DNA from: Pithys albifrons albifrons
Lineage: Eukaryota; Chordata; Aves; Passeriformes; Thamnophilidae
Length of the DNA stretch: 64,000 nucleotides
Assembly: GCF_047495875.1 (NCBI RefSeq)
Contig: NC_092458.1
Coordinates: forward strand, 6,073,439-6,137,438
Reading direction: 5' to 3'
The position numbers and the translations under genes were made by a program. The stretch's first letter is position 1, and each line of letters starts with the position of its first letter. The notes under the pieces were generated by a model, which saw only the letters and a program-made list of their open reading frames with translations, was not told the origin of the DNA and made no database searches. Of the stretch, positions 25,736 to 38,235 are shown piece by piece.

Positions 25736-28700
25736 AGTTGGAGGGGTGGTCCTGACACCAAAGTTTATCTTTTTTGTGATCTGGGTAGTGGGAATGATAC
25801 ACGGGACTGGAGGAAGAGGCAAGGAGTGGTTTCCTTTTGGGAAGAGGTGAGCACCCTTTAGCAGATCTTGGCAATGCCTCTGCTGGTGCTTCACAGTTCT
25901 CTTATAATGCCAGTACACCCACTAAGCACACCCTCATCGACTCATGCTTGCCATTAATTTTTTGTTAGACTAAATGTTCTTGGGATCTGATTTTAGAAAC
26001 TGCAGAGCGCTTATGGCCATAACTACAGCACATAAAGTTTTTGCTGTCAGCAAAATAGCAGAGAGAATGCTAAGTAGTCTCAAAAATGAGGTGGGTGGTA
26101 TCTCAACTGGGATATCCATAATCAAGGGAAACTTTTGACCTTACATGCCCTGTGCTGTGGATGTAGGCTATGATGATCCTGTTTTGCCTAAAGTATTCTT
26201 ACTGCGGCAATGCACTCTATTGGAAGGGATGTGAACACTATGAGTACTGCATTCACTGTAAAAGGATGTGCAAATGGAAAACTGGTGCATACGTGAGATG
26301 GCAAGCACTAGATACTGACTTCTACAGGATCAGGAAAGAAACTAGAAAATGCAGCATATACTTATACAAAAATGAATGTTCACAGGTGTGCTATTATTCC
26401 CTGTCATAACCTTACAATGTCTTTTACCTTTAGATTTTTATAAAACGTATGAAAGTCTGTCTCAGAAAGAAATTTCATGTGGGGAAAAAAGGAAATATTA
26501 GAACTTAATTTGCTGTCCCTTCTATGTTGGAATAGCCTTTGGCCATGACCTTGACACTGATTAGGGCAGAGAAAAGAGGAATCTTCTCTGAGAGTTTGTG
26601 GTCCCACCTTCTAGAACATTTCCCAGTTTGATCTCAGCTTGAAAGACTGGAGCAGGAAAGGATCATTTACCTTCAATTGCTGCAAGAAACAAACCTGTTA
26701 AACTCAACATCCCTTGGTTTGCAGTGCAGTCTTGAAGTGCAAACTATTGTAAATATAAAGATATGTTTTAATACAAGCAAGGGATTTTCCTTGTAATTGG
26801 TGTAACATTAATGGCAGTTGAGATGTGTTGATGAACAAACTATTGAGTGAGTTAGTAGGGCATGAAAATTACATGGGTTTTGCTGGGGTAGGGGAAGAGC
26901 AGAGGACTTCTCACCTCACATACAGAGTATCAAATTTGCCTGAGCACTGGTAATGTCCAGTATGTTTTTACTGATGTGTTATCTGCCTTCTCTTCAGGTA
27001 TTGAGCCAGTTTTAAACCACCACTTAAGATTGTGCCACTGCCTACAGCAGGGCCTCTTGCTGTCCCAAGAGTACCCCCCTGCACTCATCTCTTTGATTCC
27101 CTGGAGAGTGATGGATGTGCTCCTGGTGGACTGGCTGCTGGGGATATACACCTCAGAGCTCTTGTCACTGTGTAGGTGCAGACAAATGGTGAGACATGAT
27201 GATTTGCTCCACCATGGTGCTGTTCCTCAGTGTGTGCTGTGCTGCTTCCTCTGTGTGCTGGGAAGGGAAGACCAGCACCCCCTTGCAGCTTGGCTTGGAG
27301 GAGATCCCCAGGGACTAGGACAGATTCTCACCTCTCAAGTGGACCTGGGGACCCTTGGCTGGGTCTGATTGGTAGCAGCAACCCAATAGCAGGGACAGAT
27401 GATGTCCCATCTCTGTGTCCAGGGCCCCTTCCCAGGAGCACTTCTGGTTGCTTCCTGAACTCCAAAAGCCAACCAGGATCACAAATCTTGGCCTTTGTTC
27501 AAAACTCAGTCTAACACAATAGCTGAATATCTTTGAAGTGTTGAAACTGAGAGCATTATGCGTCAGCACACCTCTTAGGACTTGTAACAAACTCCTTTGT
27601 TCGTTAAGTGTAAGGACAGGAAAAGAAAACCAAAGTTTGATTTACTTATCAGTACACCAATACCTGTATTTTTTGGCTGATGGTACTGGCTGTATTTTGC
27701 ACAGTGGCTAAAATAGAAACAAAATCAACAGCACACCCTATTTCTATGGATTTTTATTTGGATTTAGAAAAAACCCTGAAATCAAAAATGCAAACCTAAT
27801 GGCTGAAATAAGTCTTATTTGAATGTTGCTTTGACCTTACTGTTAGTGATAACATTGACACAGTACTGTATAATTTTGGTCAGAATTTGGCAAAGATTAT
27901 ACTGATCAGTCTTTTCTGTTCTACATATATGTTTTCGTTCTTAGAATTGGAGGAATAGAGAATGTTTTCTAGCAAATGTTCACTTTAAATTAGGGTTTTT
28001 AAAGTAATTTATCTCTGGGAAAAGTACTTTTTCTGTAAATTCAGACTTTTTACTTTATTGGTAATAAAAATGCAATTTTCCCTTGCTGATGCTGTCTGTG
28101 GGATATATTTTTACAGTGCTGCTGCCATCCTGTTCTGAATGCTCAGGGGAAGTTGTGACACGCTAGTTCAAAAGCGTGTAAGACTTGCAAATCTGTTTTC
28201 TGGGGTTTTTATGCTTTGTTTGCATGTTTCCCCTTTTAAAATTTATGCTGAAGGTGAGTTGCAAACCAAACTCTCTATACAAACCAGTTACAAAACAGGA
28301 AATTCTCTTTTCTAGTCAAACCCCCTCATCCAGTGTGAATCTGAGATTTTTGGTCAACTCTAGTCCAGGCACCTTTGAAGCAGGGGTCAAAAATCTGCCT
28401 TGTGTATTACTACCTCCTTTGGAACATCAAAGCATAGTTGTCGAGGTAGTCTAGATATACATAATTTCTAATTTCTCACTGTCCCCTTGGCATTGCAGAC
28501 CAGCCTTTTCTCTATAACTGCTTAGAAACAAAACATGTAATTTATTAGTATTTTCTGCTCCAGTTATACAGGCATGTATCTGGTTTGTCTTCTAGTTTGG
28601 GTCCAAGTTGTTTGCTTCCTGGATTGTTTTCTTTTTGCTCTCCCCCCAGGGGTTCATAGCTGCATTTCCTACAGAAGCTGAAGACTGGAAAACCATCTAG

Positions 28701-31251
28701 TCCAGAAAAGCTGTCTTCTTTTGTCTTGTCGAAGCAGGCTTCAACACAGTGAGCTTTTGGGCCACTTTCCAGCAACATGAAAAAAATTCTGCTTTCATAC
28801 AGTCTTGTTTACTCTCTGGCTACTTTCCTTCCCACTTCTCCCCTGGAAAGATGGGTTAAACTGTGTCCCAATGTTTTGGAGTGTTTCGAAGTCACAGAAG
28901 TATATATTCTTGCTGAAATAATCTAATTTTTAATTTTAAATCCTTGGCTTGGCATTGCCAGATTACCATATGGAACAAGAGCTAATAACCAGCCAAGATA
29001 TAAATAAATTCAGCAAGAACATTAAGACCAAAAAACAAAGAAAACCCTAATCTTCCAAACAGCCTCTAAGGCACTTTCATTCCAATTGGGAAAAGAAGAG
29101 TAGCTAGGAAGAACAGATGCCTGCAATTAAAATGACAGCTTTCAAAATTCTGTATGTGTGATGGGCTCCAACAGAAGCCCATGTCTCTGAAATTGTATCC
29201 CATGCTCTCTGACCTTCGTTGTCCCACTGTTCATAGAACCACCTGTATAAGAGTTTAAGCAGCAGTTGGAAAATTCACTCTACTTGTTGGATGGTGTTGC
29301 TTGTGTTTTTCTGTGCACTGGGCTCGTTCCTCATTTCATGTATCATTGACAAATTGCAGTAGCTTCAGAAAGCCACATCATATTGTACCTAAACATAGAT
29401 GCGTTTAGTGACAAATTTTTTGTTGATGTTCAAAGTTTAGGGAATGTGAGTTTTGTTTGGTGATACACAGAGGTCTTTATTTTTAAATTCCTCTCTAGAG
29501 CCAAAGAGTGAGTGATGCTATAGTTCAGTGACTAGTCTGTGTTATCTGTGTATGATAGGAATTTTGTTCAAAGACAGCAGAACTAGAGCTGAAAATCCAT
29601 CTTTGATTTAAACCCAAAACTTTTCAGGTTCTTGCTACATCTTGACCCAATTCTAGCTCTATTGTTTGAAGGTCAGCATGAGCTGGCTCTGCCTGTGCTA
29701 CAGCAGTAACATGGTGAAAGGCTTTTCTTATGCTACTTTGAGTGGAAAGCAAGAATTCCTCTGAGTCCTCAGAGAATCTGTATGCGTGAGATTTCATGGC
29801 AGTTACACCACCCTAAACCAGCTCTAAATAATCACTAATACAGGACAGTTAAAAACCTATTTGTGATCAATAGTGGTAGATAGCTGCAGGGTCAGCCTCA
29901 CCTGCTCTCTAGTGAGGCTGCTGCCAATGATTCTGTGGAAATGGGGAAAGCTGCCAAAAAGCAATGCATGAATGAACAGTTCAGAGGCTCAGCAGTTCAC
30001 AGCAAAGCATCGCTTTCTGTCCTGACAGTAGCAAGTTCAAAATAGCCAGTTCCCATTTCCACACATCATGGCGTAATTCCAGAAGTTTCCAGGACTCTGG
30101 TGCTTCCAACAGGGTTTTTGTTAGAGTAAGTGTTTGCAATTTTCATAATTTCTGGGGAAAAGAATCTGTGTTGCTGGAAAGAAATTTAGCTGAAGGCAGG
30201 GCCTTGTGCTATTTCCCCCCACTAAGCTTAATACAAAGCAGCTGCTGCTGCATCTTCCTCTGAGTGGCCTCAGCACAACACCCTTGGAAATAAAAATGAC
30301 TCATCTTGATGGGGGTCTTCCTTTTGGGATATTGGAAATAAACACAGTTACTGCAGGGGACTTAAAGTACAGTAATTTGAATGATGAAACTTGTGGCATT
30401 GCTGGGCGTGGAGAGGCTGCAATCAGAAAGCTGTCAGAGGCAGCAGAGAAGCCCTGGGGGAAAAGATGAGCAGAGTAATAAGGTATGTCCAGAATTTTTT
30501 GTCCTTAACTTAAAATATTGTGGAAATAGAATACTGGCTCTCAGTTAAATCACGCAGAGACTTGGAAAATGGCTTTGAGAAACACACAGGCATTGTGCAG
30601 GATCGCTGCAACAACTTGCCAAATGCTGCAGCTTAGTGAAGGTCTTTGAGAGTTCTACAGCAGCAAGAACCCTGCACAGCTGCCTCTACCTGGAGTGTAC
30701 AATAACTGTGTGCTTCAGATGAGGTTGAGAGCAAAGTAAATAGCAGGACTGCTCTAAACAGTCAGCCTTAGCTTCTTGCATTAGAACCTCATCCCTTCCC
30801 TTCCTTTGCCCTGTCCTTGCTGATGCAGAAGTGAGTCCTTATGAATTTCCTTGTGGAAATATATTCATATGTACCAAATAGCACATGAGAGGCAGACCTG
30901 TGTTTGTGTTATGGTCATTGATTCATTAATAGGGGATTTAATCTGTGCCTGTAAAGCTGCTCCTCAATATTCAGGACTATGTGCATGCATTTTAACTTTT
31001 ATGTTTGCTTTTTTTTTTCTTCCACAGAGAGCTGTTGGTAGTTTGGGGAAGCTATGCCTTTACAAAGAAACATTTTTGCTGAGTAGAGGAGTCCATTATG
31101 TGAGCTCTCCTCTGCTCAGCTTGATTCCTTGTCCTACTGGTTTGTCTTTCAGTTTTTTGCAGCAACTTCTGTTCTCCACTTGCCTGCCTGCCCCTCTCCA
31201 CATACTCTGAGCTGCAGAACGATACCTGGTGAGGGACAGAGAATGTGTGAC
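25736..31251. other. Unannotated stretch (intron-like)
   Basis: About 5.5 kb with no recognisable gene or transposon. The plus strand has an open frame at 26976-27368 in a locally GC-richer block (27000-27480), but it has no recognisable domain. There are several TAAT-rich AT stretches and no notable tandem repeats. Confidence 0.45.
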
Positions 31252-31878
31252 TGGCCTGGGTTGAGCTGGCAAAATGCCAACTGTCCAAGACAGAGTGAAA
31301 AGGGTTCCTCCTCCCCCCAACCAGCTAAGGGGAAAAGAAGAGGGAGAGAGGAAAAAAAAGCTTCCGAAGCCAGGTCTAAGCTGAAACTAACTACATGTAT
31401 TTATACAGAGAAGAGAAAATTAAGAGGATACTACAATATAACACACACTTACACAAGTTACATGTATATATAACAAGGAATAGCTTCCCACTCCCCAATT
31501 AATATAAAGCCCATTACTCTAAATTCATAAGCACTCCAACAGACACTCAGCAAGAAAGAGAAAGTATAACAACAAAATATTTCTCCTTCCCTGAATGCAA
31601 ACAAAATGCAAGCAGAGGCAACAGGAGCAGGGCCGAGCATAGTAGAGGAGCTGCTAGATGTCTTCCTCTTAGTGCAGCCATGGTGGAACTAACCAAGGCA
31701 CTCCCACACACTGGATTTTACACCCTTTGAGATGATGTAGTATGGTATGGAATACAGGATTATTGACTAGAAGAAGTCAGCTGTTAGCTAGCTAAGCCCA
31801 GCTCAAATCAGCTGACAATCCTAGGCCTAGCTGGACTTTAAAACCTAAGTTTAGGCCCACCTGGCTAAACCCATAACA
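31252..31878 (-). mobile_element. Solo LTR of an endogenous retrovirus, with 5-bp target duplication
   Basis: On the minus strand the element starts TGTTATGGG (at 31878) and ends CCAGGCCA (at 31252), giving the canonical TG...CA ends over 627 bases. It is flanked by a perfect direct repeat GTGAC at 31247-31251 and 31879-31883, the hallmark of integration. A TATA box (minus strand GTATAAATAC) is at 31397-31406, about 150 bases from the 3' end, giving a plausible U3 of about 470 bases followed by R-U5. There is no second LTR and no gag, pol or env remnant beside it, so it is a solo LTR left by LTR-LTR recombination. The 5-bp duplication fits ERVL- or ERV1-type elements, but the family is not assigned. 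Confidence 0.9.
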
Positions 31879-34800
31879 GTGACAGTACATAGGGCTATAG
31901 ACTATTCAGCATTGCCAGAACAAGCTCTTATGTGAAATCAAATTACATTTTTTACAAAAATCCTGATCTGCAACTACTGGTCTTCTCCTTCCATAATGAT
32001 TGCTAGAAGCAGCTTGGGGCAGATGTATGTCAGGGAGTGCTGCTGTTTCCAAGCAGGATGCCTGTTGTTCTGTCTCCTTGTCAGGCAGTGCTTTGAGGAG
32101 TCGACCAGCATCAAGGGGAGTGAAAATCTGGAAGTGAAGAGAAAATGTTTAAGCTTTGTAATTTATAAAACCAATATACAAGTTAGTGCTGATTCTGAAA
32201 CAAACTTGTGCTATAATACTAGTTGTCTGTCTGGGGGCAAGAGAAGTGTTGTGATGCAGTAAGATCCACAAAAATCAAGCTGAATTTACAATGTGCTGTA
32301 CAACAGGATACAAGTGCTGCTTGTGCTGTTAATATATGCACGAAAAATGAGTATTATTACTATAATTAGTCACTTTCATTATAATTAATGTAGCTACAGT
32401 ACAAGTCTATTAAAAACGAAAGAGTTAAATAATGAGGAGAAAAGAGATTACGCAATCCTTGTACCACAGTGAAGCCCAGTGCCATAGAATTTTACCTATC
32501 CACAGCAGAAATAACCATGCCAGCCAACAAGTGCAGTAACATGGTCAAAAAGTTAAATCCTGCTCTATGCTTACATACTAATGACAGAATCACAGAAGGC
32601 CTGATGAGACTCAAATATCCCTCATAAAAAGTTTGACAACTTGTATATAGGTGATGCTTCACAGTTCAACAATAGTTTCTTTAGATAAGTTTTCATGTCC
32701 TTTTTAACTCATGTAAATACATGGGGATACATGTCTGGTTCAAAGATCTGCTTGGTTTGCGCCTCAAAATGGGATTCTTGCTCTTTTACCTGTGGATGAT
32801 CCTGCGTCATGCTGCTATTAAATAAAAATGCACTCAATCACAGAAGTTGGGTGCTTGTAATGGGGCACTGTTTATGGAATCTTTTTTCTTAAATACTTCA
32901 CAGTTGCTTTTATTTGAAATCTACCTTACCATAATTTATCTTTTAGGCAGTCAGCATCATCTTGCAGTGTGGAACTCAAATTTACATTCGTCATAAATTC
33001 TGAGGATAAAACATTTGTAGCAATGCAATTTCATACCATGTCTGTATTGATTGTGGGTATGAATTATTTTCATGGAAAAATCTTCAAGAATTTGTGTAAC
33101 AGAAGTTTCCTTTCTCTCTGGCATAATTAATTTTATGGCAAGATGCGAAAGATGCATCCCATGTAGTGTACTTAGAAATACTATAGTTTTCAGCCTTTGC
33201 CTACTCACCTTTTCCATTGCTGAAACTTAAAAAAGCCGCTGAGAAAGACCAAAAAAACACTCAGAACTTCAGATTAAATATACCCAAAAGTTAATGGAAA
33301 TTTGACCTATGATGTTCCATCCCAGTCCAAAGGCAAAACTTTAATTTAACTTGCTTTAGAGTGATATTGAGAATTTCTTTTGTTTTCAGTCACCATTTTA
33401 AACAGTAGCATGTTTAGTTGTCTAGTTCAAAGAGGGGAAAAGGGAAATAATGTTGTAGTAGAGGATAAAATATTACTTTCAAATGTACATGCTTAATAGG
33501 CCATTAAGAGAAAACTGTTCACATGGAAAGTGAATGGGTTGGAATAACCTAAAAAGGACAACAGCAACATTGTGAGTCCATTTCAACTCATTCTCTTAGC
33601 ACAATTTGTAAGATCAGTAGCACATTGGGTAATAGATATTGGCAAATGAATGGCATTTCTGTGCCTACATCTTCTTGATTCTCTCAAACCATTGCATCTC
33701 AAAAGGGCTAGAGAACAGCACAGAAAAGAGATTAAAATAACCAGGTTTTCATATCAAATACCAATTTTTGCTATCTAAAAGAAAGAAAAAAATAAAAATG
33801 AGGACTTTATTTCTCCTATTTTTATTGAAGCAACATGTAGCAGAGGACCTAATTTGGAATCAGTCTCTTGAACTAAATCTTGAAACACCCTGTCTGCAGG
33901 CACCATGGGCTCTGCCTGCCCAATCACTTTGTTCTCACAATATACATCAGTGAAATGAAGAAGGCATGTGGAGCCCCTTGAGATCTCAGGTTGTGAGCAC
34001 CATTTACACACTGTGCCCATTTCATCAGTATGAGACTGGACAGGTTGTAAGCAGAAAGAACTATTTTGTTATCTGGATTTGCATGTTTTTAAGTTCGTGG
34101 TGGGTTTTTTCCCCCCAAATACTAATGAAAATGTGTACTCTAATTATTAATGTCTACAGAGAAATGAAGATCAACTACAGTAACAGTTACTGAATTCACA
34201 CAGTATCTAGTATGTAGTTCCTAAGGAACACATTGCACATAACTGTTATTGCTTGCCCAAATCAAATGAGAAACAGAAAAATCCCCCAAATAAACAAGGT
34301 GAAATTGGTGCAGTACCCTGACATACATTAGTGTCTTGCTGCAAACCCTGAAGTGTTCACTGACATTTTTCCAGACTTATCTAGGGTTATACAGAAGGAT
34401 GGGAAGAAACTAGTAAAAGATTAAAAAAACAAAAGCTGCTAGTTTTAAAGAAGGTGGAAAGTTATTTGCGAAAGTGTAAGTTTCCACTAGAGATTCTTTA
34501 AATAAATCAAATTCATCCAAAGCTTTTAATACATGCAGGTTTGAAGTGAAGCAGTACCAATATTGTCCTACAGTACTTGGAAAGGCTCATTTTGAGTGAA
34601 AAAACTTGCCAAAACTCTTCAGTTTTCCCTTAAAGTCACAGTGTTTTCATACCAAGAACGATGGAAAGGGGAATGAGAAAAAGGCATAAACAGGACTGAC
34701 AATTCTGAAAATTTCTGATGTGTTATTTCAAGAGTCTATCCTCTCTCCTCAGAGTAGGTGGGATTCAATTTGGCAAACTTTACTACAGCCTGGAGGTGCC

Positions 34801-36439
34801 TACCTCTGAGCTATTCTAGGTTTCCTGTGTGATCCATGGAGAAAAGCAGGCTCTTTTAAGGGGTGACTCATGTAATCTATTTCAAACACCTACTCTCAGA
34901 GAAGATGTCCATATAGGAGCCAAGGGTGTCTGGCTCAGAAGTGTGTGCCTACACTTGGCCAGATGAACCTTACCCAGTATGTCTATGCTGTGGACTGCCA
35001 AGAAACGAGATAAATTTAGCTGTACAGAGCTCAGTGCTGTCATAGTGAGGTTTCTAAAAGCTAGCACAGGTATTTCCAACTCCACAGTGTGGTCTTCCAT
35101 ATGACAGTGTTCACCTAAGATACCAGAGTGCCTCATGGTACTTATAACCCAGATGTTACAGGCTCTTGTTTTCCATAGCTGCCACCTGTAACTGTTGGCA
35201 CAGCCACTGTGCCTTCAGAGAGCTCTGGAAACCACCCCGTGTCCAGTGTGGGACTAAGGAAACCAGAGGGTATCTGTATATGTGTGGTGAAGAAACATCC
35301 TGTATGAGTTAAGGTGTGATTGGACTTCTGTACTTGGTGAAACTGCTGCTGGGGTCTGAGTCCATTTGTGGTGCTGATGTTTTAAACACCTCTGAAATCC
35401 TTCCAGCACAGTCAGAGGTCTGGACACGCTGCCTATCAGGAGATGTGAAGCTCAATCTTTTTATTTTGACAAAGAGAAGGTTAGCACATTATTTTATCGT
35501 AGTTTCAGAGCTGGTACACAGTGACATTTTTTGATACAGGATGACAATTTAATCTAGTGGATGAAAGCAGGATGCTACTCAATCTCTAAAACCAGATTAT
35601 TTCAGGTGACAAAAAAGAGCACTTTATGGCAAGGGTAAATAACTGCTGGAATAACTTTATCTAGGAGTTTTATAGATAATTCTTTTCCTTGAAAATCCTT
35701 TTTAATCTAGATATGATACAGCACAGTGAACTCTTACTGCTTTAATGAAGGAATTAAACAGTAGAGTGTTGTGGCCTGTGAAGTGAAACTCTGAAAATAT
35801 CCCTTCTGGCTTAAAAAGCTGTTTAATGGGTCCAGTGCAGCACTGGATCTGCACGCCTCACAGTCCTGGGAAATCTGCATTTCAAAAAGGGCTATGCAGA
35901 CTTTCCCATTTCTAATACAATCACTGCCAATCACCTGGCCCTATCTTCCTCACGTTATGTTCCTTTAATAAGTTTTTTGATCTGAAAATGTGCTTGGTAA
36001 ACTAGCTTTCTGTGAGCTGGACTCGTTTTATAGAAACATGGATAAGGGAGATGTAGAAGCAGAGGGTGCTGGAGCTGAAGGTCGTGACTGCAAGGTATGT
36101 CACAGGTCTTAAGTTTGAGGTATATTGCTTTTACTACCAATTCTCTGCAGGACTTTCTTTTTCACTGTTATGTACCAGAACACCTTTAGTAAGCCAAATA
36201 TAAATCTCCTATTTACTTTTGACAGAAGAAAATAAATACTTCTCTTCAACTCTAGGCAACAAATACGGATCCCTGTGTTTGGAATCTAGTCTGTCTTTGC
36301 TTCTCAGAGTGGAAGAAATTTGAATTTGTGCTTTGCACTTCTCTGTGGAAGATGCTTTGTTGATAGTTAAAATTATAGGATATGAGTTTTTGCCAAAACT
36401 GTGTTATTAAATGTGCATCTCTCCCTTGCCTAAAGTAAA
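31879..36439. other. Unannotated stretch (intron-like)
   Basis: About 4.5 kb with no recognisable gene, RNA or transposon. The GTGAC target duplication of the neighbouring LTR occupies its first five bases. Open frames are all short and featureless. Confidence 0.45.
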
Positions 36440-36850
36440 CAATAAATAATGGCGGAGGGAAATGGACACCACACACAGATCATTGTGATCAAGTGAATGC
36501 CAACTTTATTACACCCTGCACACGGTTTTTATAGGGTTAAAGTTACATTCAGTTGGCTAAATTGAACCTCATCACCTAATTGCAAATCCCCATTGGTTAT
36601 AAAGCATATCTCACAACTCCAGTGCTTATATGAACTCATCCTAGATGTTTTCAGGAACATCTCTGGTGTGCTGTGAGAAACCTAAGGAGTTCCATGAGAA
36701 ACCTCCGGGGAATGATCCTTCCTCCAACGGTCTGCAGCAGCTACAGCCTTGTTTATTCTTAGCTGCTTTCAGTCTCACAGGGTCTTATATAGATCTGAAT
36801 TGCTCACCTGTGATTTTTCTGTACTACACTTGCCCTCCCCTGCCCTACAC
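36440..36850 (-). mobile_element. Probable solo LTR of an avian endogenous retrovirus (borders approximate)
   Basis: The minus strand contains CTATAAAAAC (36525-36534), a good TATA box, followed about 15 bases later by AATAAAG (36504-36510). The tight TATA-to-AATAAA spacing is characteristic of avian retroviral LTRs with a very short R region. A U3-like segment lies upstream to roughly 36850 and a short U5-like segment downstream. I could not fix the TG/CA ends or a target duplication, and there is no adjacent internal coding remnant. Identification as an LTR is inference from promoter and polyadenylation architecture. Confidence 0.55.
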
Positions 36851-37851
36851 CCGCCAAGCTTACCTCTGTATCTTCAGTGCCAGTGCTAACATGAATTTGT
36901 CTCTTTTGTTCCCTTTCTTGCTCAGACTTTAGTGACACTGAATAATATCTTGGCCACTCCTGAATTTCTCATCCCAACACTTAAATATGTTTCTTTTTTG
37001 AATAACTTTGTCTTAGGCAGAACTGCAGTGTTTATTTTAAAAAGCATAGAATTGCAATTCTGTACTGTCCTTTCTGGTTTGTAGGTGTGCCCATTTGGGA
37101 TATGTTCCCCTCTCTTTTCTGGTCAAAGCATGTAGGACACACATCTGAGGCGAACTGTGAAAGCTTCCTATCCTACGTTCCCCTACTTTTACCAAGAGGC
37201 TAAAAAATGGAATAAATCTTGGAAGATGCATTGCAGCACGAGTGCACAACCTCTTGAGAAACATGAAAGCACTGATTGTACCAACAAGTTTCTGAAGCTA
37301 AAATTTATTGTAGAGTGAAAACATATTTTGGTTTTTACACAATTGTATTTTTTACTCAGTAGTTAAATAAAAGCAGCTTCACAGAAAGCTGAAGCATCTT
37401 AAAGGAATGATGCATTTTATGGAAGAAAAAATCTATAGTAGTTAAGATTTACATTTTTTTCACTCAACTATTTCTCTTTGACAGAATTGGCAACATCAGC
37501 CATGCAACACAGTAGCAGCACTGATCTTCATGACTGAAAGGTTTTGAAAAACATTTCGTCTAGAAGGCAAACCTTTTGCATAAAGGCTTTCAGATGACAC
37601 TGCATCTTGCAGCTGTGCCTTCAGGAAGGAGTGCGTCTGCACGGGAGTGAAGGTACCATTCTTCCTTTTCATCTTCCCTTCCAGGCCTCCTCGCTCTGTG
37701 TGTTCCCTGTTGCTTTGGTCTAGTCCAGTCTGTCATGTCTTGTGGCTGCTTGAGAGCCAGAGAAGGTTTCCATTCAGTTCCTGACTGCCTCTAATCAGGA
37801 GCGAGGAGGCAGATGAATTCTTAACTAAGGTCCTTTTCTTATTGTTCTGTT
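36851..37851. other. Unannotated stretch
   Basis: About 1 kb with no recognisable gene or repeat. Confidence 0.4.
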
Positions 37852-38235
37852 CCTAGGAGAAGAGGAGGCTCAGAGGTGACCTCATCACTGTCTAGAACTA
37901 CCTGAAGGGAAGTTATAGCCAGGTGGGGGTTGGTCTCTTCTTCCAGGCACTCAGCAATAGGACAAGGGGGCACGGGCTTAAGCTCTGCCAGGGGAAATTT
38001 AAGTTGGATATCAGAAAAAAATTCTTTCCAGAGAGAGTAATCAGGCATTGGAATGGGCTGCCCAGAGAGGTGGTGGATTCACCATCCCTAGAGATTTTTA
38101 AACACAGATTGGACGTGGCGCTGGGTGCCATGATCTAGTAAATGAGCTAGAGTTGGACCAAGGGTTGGACTCGATGATCTTGGAGGTCTTTTCCAACCCA
38201 ATCGATTCTATGATTCTATGATTCTATGATTCTAG
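37852..38235 (+). mobile_element. CR1 LINE, young-looking 3' end fragment
   Basis: The plus strand starts in the ORF2 tail ('RRLRGDLI'-type region, then '[20 protein letters not shown]' from about 37924) and runs through a well-preserved 3' UTR to a perfect terminal repeat. It matches the 3' end of the 51145-53105 copy closely (shared 'gttggactcgatgatcttgg'), so the two belong to one subfamily. Only about 385 bases are kept. Confidence 0.97.
38205..38234 (+). repeat. CR1 terminal microsatellite (ATTCTATG)n
   Basis: Three full ATTCTATG units and a partial fourth form the CR1 3' end, which the element's reverse transcriptase is thought to use for priming. The lack of mutations argues for a relatively recent insertion. 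Confidence 0.97.

Noticed and set aside
25736..25918. Extension of the CR1 reverse-transcriptase frame beyond the element
   Set aside because: The residues upstream of the 'ANIAPVFKKGK' motif do not resemble CR1; the frame simply stays open into flanking DNA.
26976..27480. GC-richer block with a 130-codon plus-strand frame
   Set aside because: No domain, no clear splice pair around it and no repeat match I can name, so it is not called a gene.
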